From NCBI GenBank assembly GCA_001939145.1, contig LSRX01000177.1, forward strand, positions 229,839 through 293,838: a DNA stretch of 64,000 nucleotides, in the 5' to 3' direction. The position numbers and the translations under genes are program-made. This stretch comes from Symbiodinium microadriaticum. Its lineage: Eukaryota > Sar > Dinophyceae > Suessiales > Symbiodiniaceae. Shown here in pieces: positions 60,595 through 64,000 of the stretch. The notes below the pieces were generated by a model. That model did not search any database and was not told the origin of the DNA. It saw only the letters and a program-made list of their open reading frames with translations. Within the stretch, counting starts at the first letter, position 1. Every line of letters starts with the position of its first letter.

Positions 60595-61716
60595 GCATGC
60601 TCAAAGACAAGTCGGGCCTCCCGTCCTGGTAGCCGCAACACCTGACAGATTGCCCGCAGGGCCCTCAGCAGTCCATTCCCCAGTGAGCACATTAGCGCAC
60701 TGCCCCACTGTCATGTGCCGGCACTGGCACGTTGGCCTCAAGGAGGATCTGCTGCGGTCATACGCACTACTGCCCCACACCTGGCCAACGGTGTGGAGGA
60801 GCGTTTTTGATGTGCCTGGCTCCTCTCGGTAGGGCTGACCCCTGCCACTCCACCCGCCCGGCCTGCCCCAGCCAGAGTCCCCAACCAACCACTCGAATAG
60901 TCGTACAAGTAGTATAAAATCACAGCAACAGTAAAGATGCCCTTCAAGCCCAAACCTTCTGGAACCCAGCTCCGAGGTGTCGCTTTGGCATCAGCAACTT
61001 GCTCGAATTTTGGAGTGTCTGGTACTGCCAGTGCTTCAACATATATGATAATTCAGGTAATGGGTCTCGGGAGGATCATGAGTATAAATCAAGACTTATT
61101 GCGTATATGTATGTATATAGGGTTTAGATTCAGATAAATGATTAAGGGATATAGTGCTTGCAGTCCAGAATCTGCAGCTCGCTTCGAAGCCTCTAAGCAG
61201 CTTCTATATAGCTAGCAGTCGCAGCGAAAGGTTGCGGGTCTTGGGCAATGTAAATTTGAGTTTTGGTGCTAATAATATATTTACATGACAATTGCAATGA
61301 TGTAATACAGGATTTCGTACCATCGGTCAGGATAATATAGGCAAGACATTGACCCGAGACCCGGCAGTTGCAACAGCTGGTCAGCGAAGACCTGCAAAGC
61401 CTGAGGGCCCCGATACTGCCACAGAATATATCCCAGAACTTGACATCAGCGACACCCAAAACACCCTGATCACTGTCCCGACATGCCTGAACTTCTTAGT
61501 CCTGCAAGCAAACCCCGATCCGAGAGAGAAAACAGAAAGCCCAAAAAAACAATTCAATTGTGCATATGTATACTATGCTAATGTTATAACCAACAGCACA
61601 ACAACCTGCCCTAAAGTCCTCAACCCGACACTGCTGTAATCCAAAATCAAATCAATTCCACAGGCCTGCTAGTATGTCAGGGAGGGAAACCGACGGCTCA
61701 AACTTTCAGTGTGAAT

Positions 61717-61834
61717 ACTTGGAGGTTCATGGGCAGTTATAAGTATACGTAGGGTTATAAAGTATCGGAGGGTAATAACCCATATGAGGGGTCTTATAGC
61801 TCCACTTAAAACAACTACCCATGAACCTCCAAGT
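61717..61834. mobile_element. Hairpin element family D, complete copy
   Basis: 118 bp from ACTTGGAGGTTCATGGGCAG to its mirror ACTACCCATGAACCTCCAAGT (minus the last base). Inner arms TTATAAG and CTTATAG also face each other. Two left-arm copies lie at 31192 and 31576. Confidence 0.7.
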
Positions 61835-62205
61835 GTTATTTAGAGTGTGTTATAGGTTCACGGATGACCTTGGTTTATAACATGTAGACACTACAGCGGC
61901 ACCCCTTCTAGCGGCTTCCAGGCACCTTTGGTGGCTTCGGACACAAGAAACTCTTGCAGCTCGCCGAGCTCAGCTTCAGTCCACTTGCCAGGGGAGTCCT
62001 AGGATACAGCCAAAAGGCAGGGATTTGTGGGGCATCAAGTAATTAAACTGCCTGAAAAACATATTGCGAACTGGCCTCTAACTGAGCATTGAGTATGCCC
62101 TCGAGAGTCAGCCCAGGTGGCTGAGACACCTCGGATACAGTATATAGATGATCTTGTATCATACTCGCTATGATCTACATGCCCTCTGCAGTTTGCCCTT
62201 TGCTG

Positions 62206-62500
62206 CTAAGAGGCCCTTTCTGTGTCTTGCAAGTGCAGGGTAGCGACAGCTTTAGCAAAGCCTTCGGGATAAGATTGCGTCGCGGTGAGGTGTTTGGTCC
62301 CAGTTCTTAGTTGGTAGACGGATTGCCCGAGACCAGACAGATACTCGATATGCTTGAGTGTAGGCCCCCCACACTGCAGTGGTCCCATCACTGCGCTTCT
62401 TCCTAACAACAACCTTCTTGGCTGCTGTTTGGTACTTTGAGCGGCTTTCTCGTGTCATCCGATTCTTCAGCTTCATGATCCATCGCCTCATCTGTACACA
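62206..62500 (-). CDS. 3' exons: MRRWIMKLKNRM and TGTKHLTATQSYPEGF
   Basis: Two frames overlap. The upstream one codes MRRWIMKLKNRMTRESRSKY then KKVVVRKKRSDGT; the downstream one codes LRTGTKHLTATQSYPEGFAK and ends at TAG 62206. Family order requires both, so a short intron or a frameshift lies between about 62350 and 62412. Confidence 0.5.
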
Positions 62501-63431
62501 GAAAGCTTTTCAGGATTTCTGCAGGGGGGTTGAACCGGTCAATTGAGACCCTGGCGAGGAGCCGATGCAGTAGCTGGGCTTTGCATTGTCGTGACCATAT
62601 AACCCCATCCAGCTTGGTTGACAACATCAAGAATTACAGCTAAGCCTGGGCCTAGATTTGGACATGATCTAGGATCTTTGCTATAGACTGCTAGCATCAT
62701 CACTCAAGTGTGCGATCCAAGGAACAAGCTGCAGTACTTCCACATCTCGCCGTTGCATGCCAGCAAGAGTTTTCGAAGATGCAGGAAATACGGCACAAAC
62801 TTCAGTGTGCTCGAAACCGGTTGCTCAATTGCAGACCAGACCCCACGACAAGTGATGAGGTAGAGGATGAGGCAGGCTCTCGATGTGATACAATTACTGC
62901 GGCGAACACCTTAGATAATGCACGTGGGGCCGAGGCACCACAAGGATCAAACAGCATCCACTCAGTACAGACTATTGGCAAGTTGCTGTCTCTGCTCACA
63001 TCTCCCCACGGCCGTTCTGGACCCCTTTGGTGGACACTGGACGACATCCACACATGCATGTGGCAGGGATTGGCAAGCCATAGTAGTCCTCCTGGCTCCA
63101 ATCGAAGAGCCCGTTTAATGAGGCCCAAAAAGCCAGCAAGTGTTGTTAGATCTTGGCAAATCGGGTCATTCACCTTGTCGTAGGTGCTCCTGGGAAAAGG
63201 CACACATCGTGTAGGAAGGGTGGCATTATCGAATGCAACTAGGCTGCGCCCTGGCACCCTGAGCACCTGAGCCGGCAACACAATAATTAACTGGTCCCCA
63301 TTCTCATGATCAGTGCATTTGCTATCACACAAATGCAAACCTGTGCTAAGTTCTGAACGGAATGCTGCCCCAATGCGAGCAGAGCCACTGAAGCATTCGA
63401 GAACCGTGATATCCTCAAACACATGATCCAA
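62206..63431 (-). CDS. Multi-exon gene with C5-methyltransferase-like motifs
   Basis: Minus-strand pieces in order: VLECFSGSARIGAAFR (63330-63420), which resembles the AdoMet-binding motif I (F-G-G) of C5-type DNA methyltransferases; ICQDLTTLAGFLGLIKRALR and LLWLANPCHMHVWMSS (63000-63170), where NPCHMHVW sits at the place of the PC catalytic motif; SWMGLYGHDNAKPSY (about 62570-62613); MRRWIMKLKNRM (62491 down); and TGTKHLTATQSYPEGFAKAV (about 62235-62300), ending with TAG at 62206. I recognise this order from a multi-copy Suessiales family of unknown role. An in-frame intron likely lies within about 63270-63340; further introns lie at 62640-62970 and near 62410, where the frame changes. The catalytic step is uncertain because Gln of PCQ is His here. 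Confidence 0.6.
62974..63431 (-). CDS. 5' exons: motif I and NPCHMHVW block
   Basis: The minus frame begins just after CCTGAG and reads DHVFEDITVLECFSGSARIG. The coding sense stops after GDVSRDSNLPI, next to a GTCTGT donor-like site. The middle third of the frame (about residues 30-55) is poorly protein-like and starts with GTTTGC and ends with CTCAG, so it is probably an intron without stops. Confidence 0.55.
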
Positions 63432-64000
63432 ATCTCAGGTAACTTCTGCTGCTACTGCATGCTGCCACTGTTCGGCACCGATTGCCAACTCCAGATGAGG
63501 CTGCAGCTCTGATGCACGGGTCGAGCTGTGTGTGGGCAATGGTCGCAACATAATGGCAAGCTTGGAGCCTCAGGTACACAGGCCAATAAGATCAACAGAG
63601 GAAGCATTGGGTTTCGATAGTGTCCTATTATATATAGGGTCACCAGGTTCAGAGGTAAAGGGGCCCAGGATTGGTTTAGAGGGTTGTAGTTGGTTTCAGC
63701 GTCTAGGGTTTATATATATGTGTAGTATGTATCTTTTGAGGTTTGCCGTGATGTTTGTAAGGTTCTGAAGCCAATCAGGTTTGGGAGCTACAATGTAGCA
63801 TCTAAGTAGCATAATCGCAGGAACTCCCATCGCCAGCAACATGGCACAGGCGTTCCCACTGAGTGAGAGGGGATGGACATCCATCCTTTCGACCTACTCA
63901 AACAGACCTAACAACTTTTTCACCCCAACATCCTCTAAGACTCTGCTTCCGAACATATAGAGTTCCCTGATAAAGCTGAGTTCTGAACACGAATTCTTGA
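63432..64000. other. Upstream flank of the methyltransferase-like gene
   Basis: Probably intron or upstream exons of the minus-strand gene. A TATATATG run lies at 63711-63725. No further family motif was recognised; ORFs of 62-78 codons overlap on both strands. Confidence 0.35.

Larger units (their letters stand above)
59192..62205. other. Intergenic region between the two minus-strand genes
   Basis: Contains GATA microsatellite, a 20-bp CG-rich direct repeat, ACT and CAC microsatellites and one complete family D hairpin, all listed separately. ORFs at 60303-60953 are triplet-repeat artefacts; the 96-codon plus ORF at 61349 has no domain. No gene is supported. Confidence 0.45.

Noticed and set aside
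1..64000. Dinoflagellate spliced-leader sequence, rRNA or intact tRNA genes
   Set aside because: None noticed on reading; a full computational scan was not possible.

Overview
The window reads as nuclear DNA of a eukaryotic alga, most likely a dinoflagellate of the Suessiales/Symbiodiniaceae type. This is inference from four things: blocks of plant/alga-type telomere-like repeat (TTTAGGG/CCCTAAA) throughout, a Copia retrotransposon with a Gly-Lys Gag array, short coding pieces split by introns, and two minus-strand gene families whose wording I recognise from Symbiodiniaceae genomes (memory, not a search). There is no bacterial operon structure, rRNA or CRISPR.

Layout. 0.5-4.9 kb: a GC-rich, decayed Helitron-like Rep plus PIF1 helicase on the plus strand, with two in-frame stops and one -1 frame change that lies on a slippery-type heptamer. 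5-18.8 kb: almost no genes; degenerate telomere-like blocks in both orientations, hairpin (foldback/MITE-like) elements of about 80-120 bp in many families, a 500-bp tandem repeat, and an assembly gap (15606-16147). 19-28.4 kb: a complete, apparently young Copia LTR retrotransposon on the minus strand (19609-28157, two identical 185-bp LTRs) inserted in a CATA/CA microsatellite, with a 2005-codon gag-pol and two extra downstream ORFs. 28.4-50.7 kb: more telomere-like blocks, microsatellites and hairpin elements. 50.7-59.2 kb: a multi-exon minus-strand gene of a Suessiales repeat-rich family. 62.2-63.4 kb: a second multi-exon minus-strand gene with C5-methyltransferase-like motifs.

The most unusual signals are: (1) the Copia element carries the pentamer AAAGT (ACTTT in its sense strand) about every 35-75 bp over its whole length, in LTRs, coding and non-coding parts, in every codon phase, on one strand only and more evenly spaced than chance; (2) its integrase has Gly where the D,D(35)E glutamate should be, although its LTRs are identical; (3) it has two extra ORFs separated by one in-frame amber codon; (4) the hairpin families share a GGATCC-centred core while their outer arms differ, both arms having changed together, and one copy is nested in another. 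Exon limits are hand-read and approximate; family names rest on motifs seen in the translation and on memory of the families.
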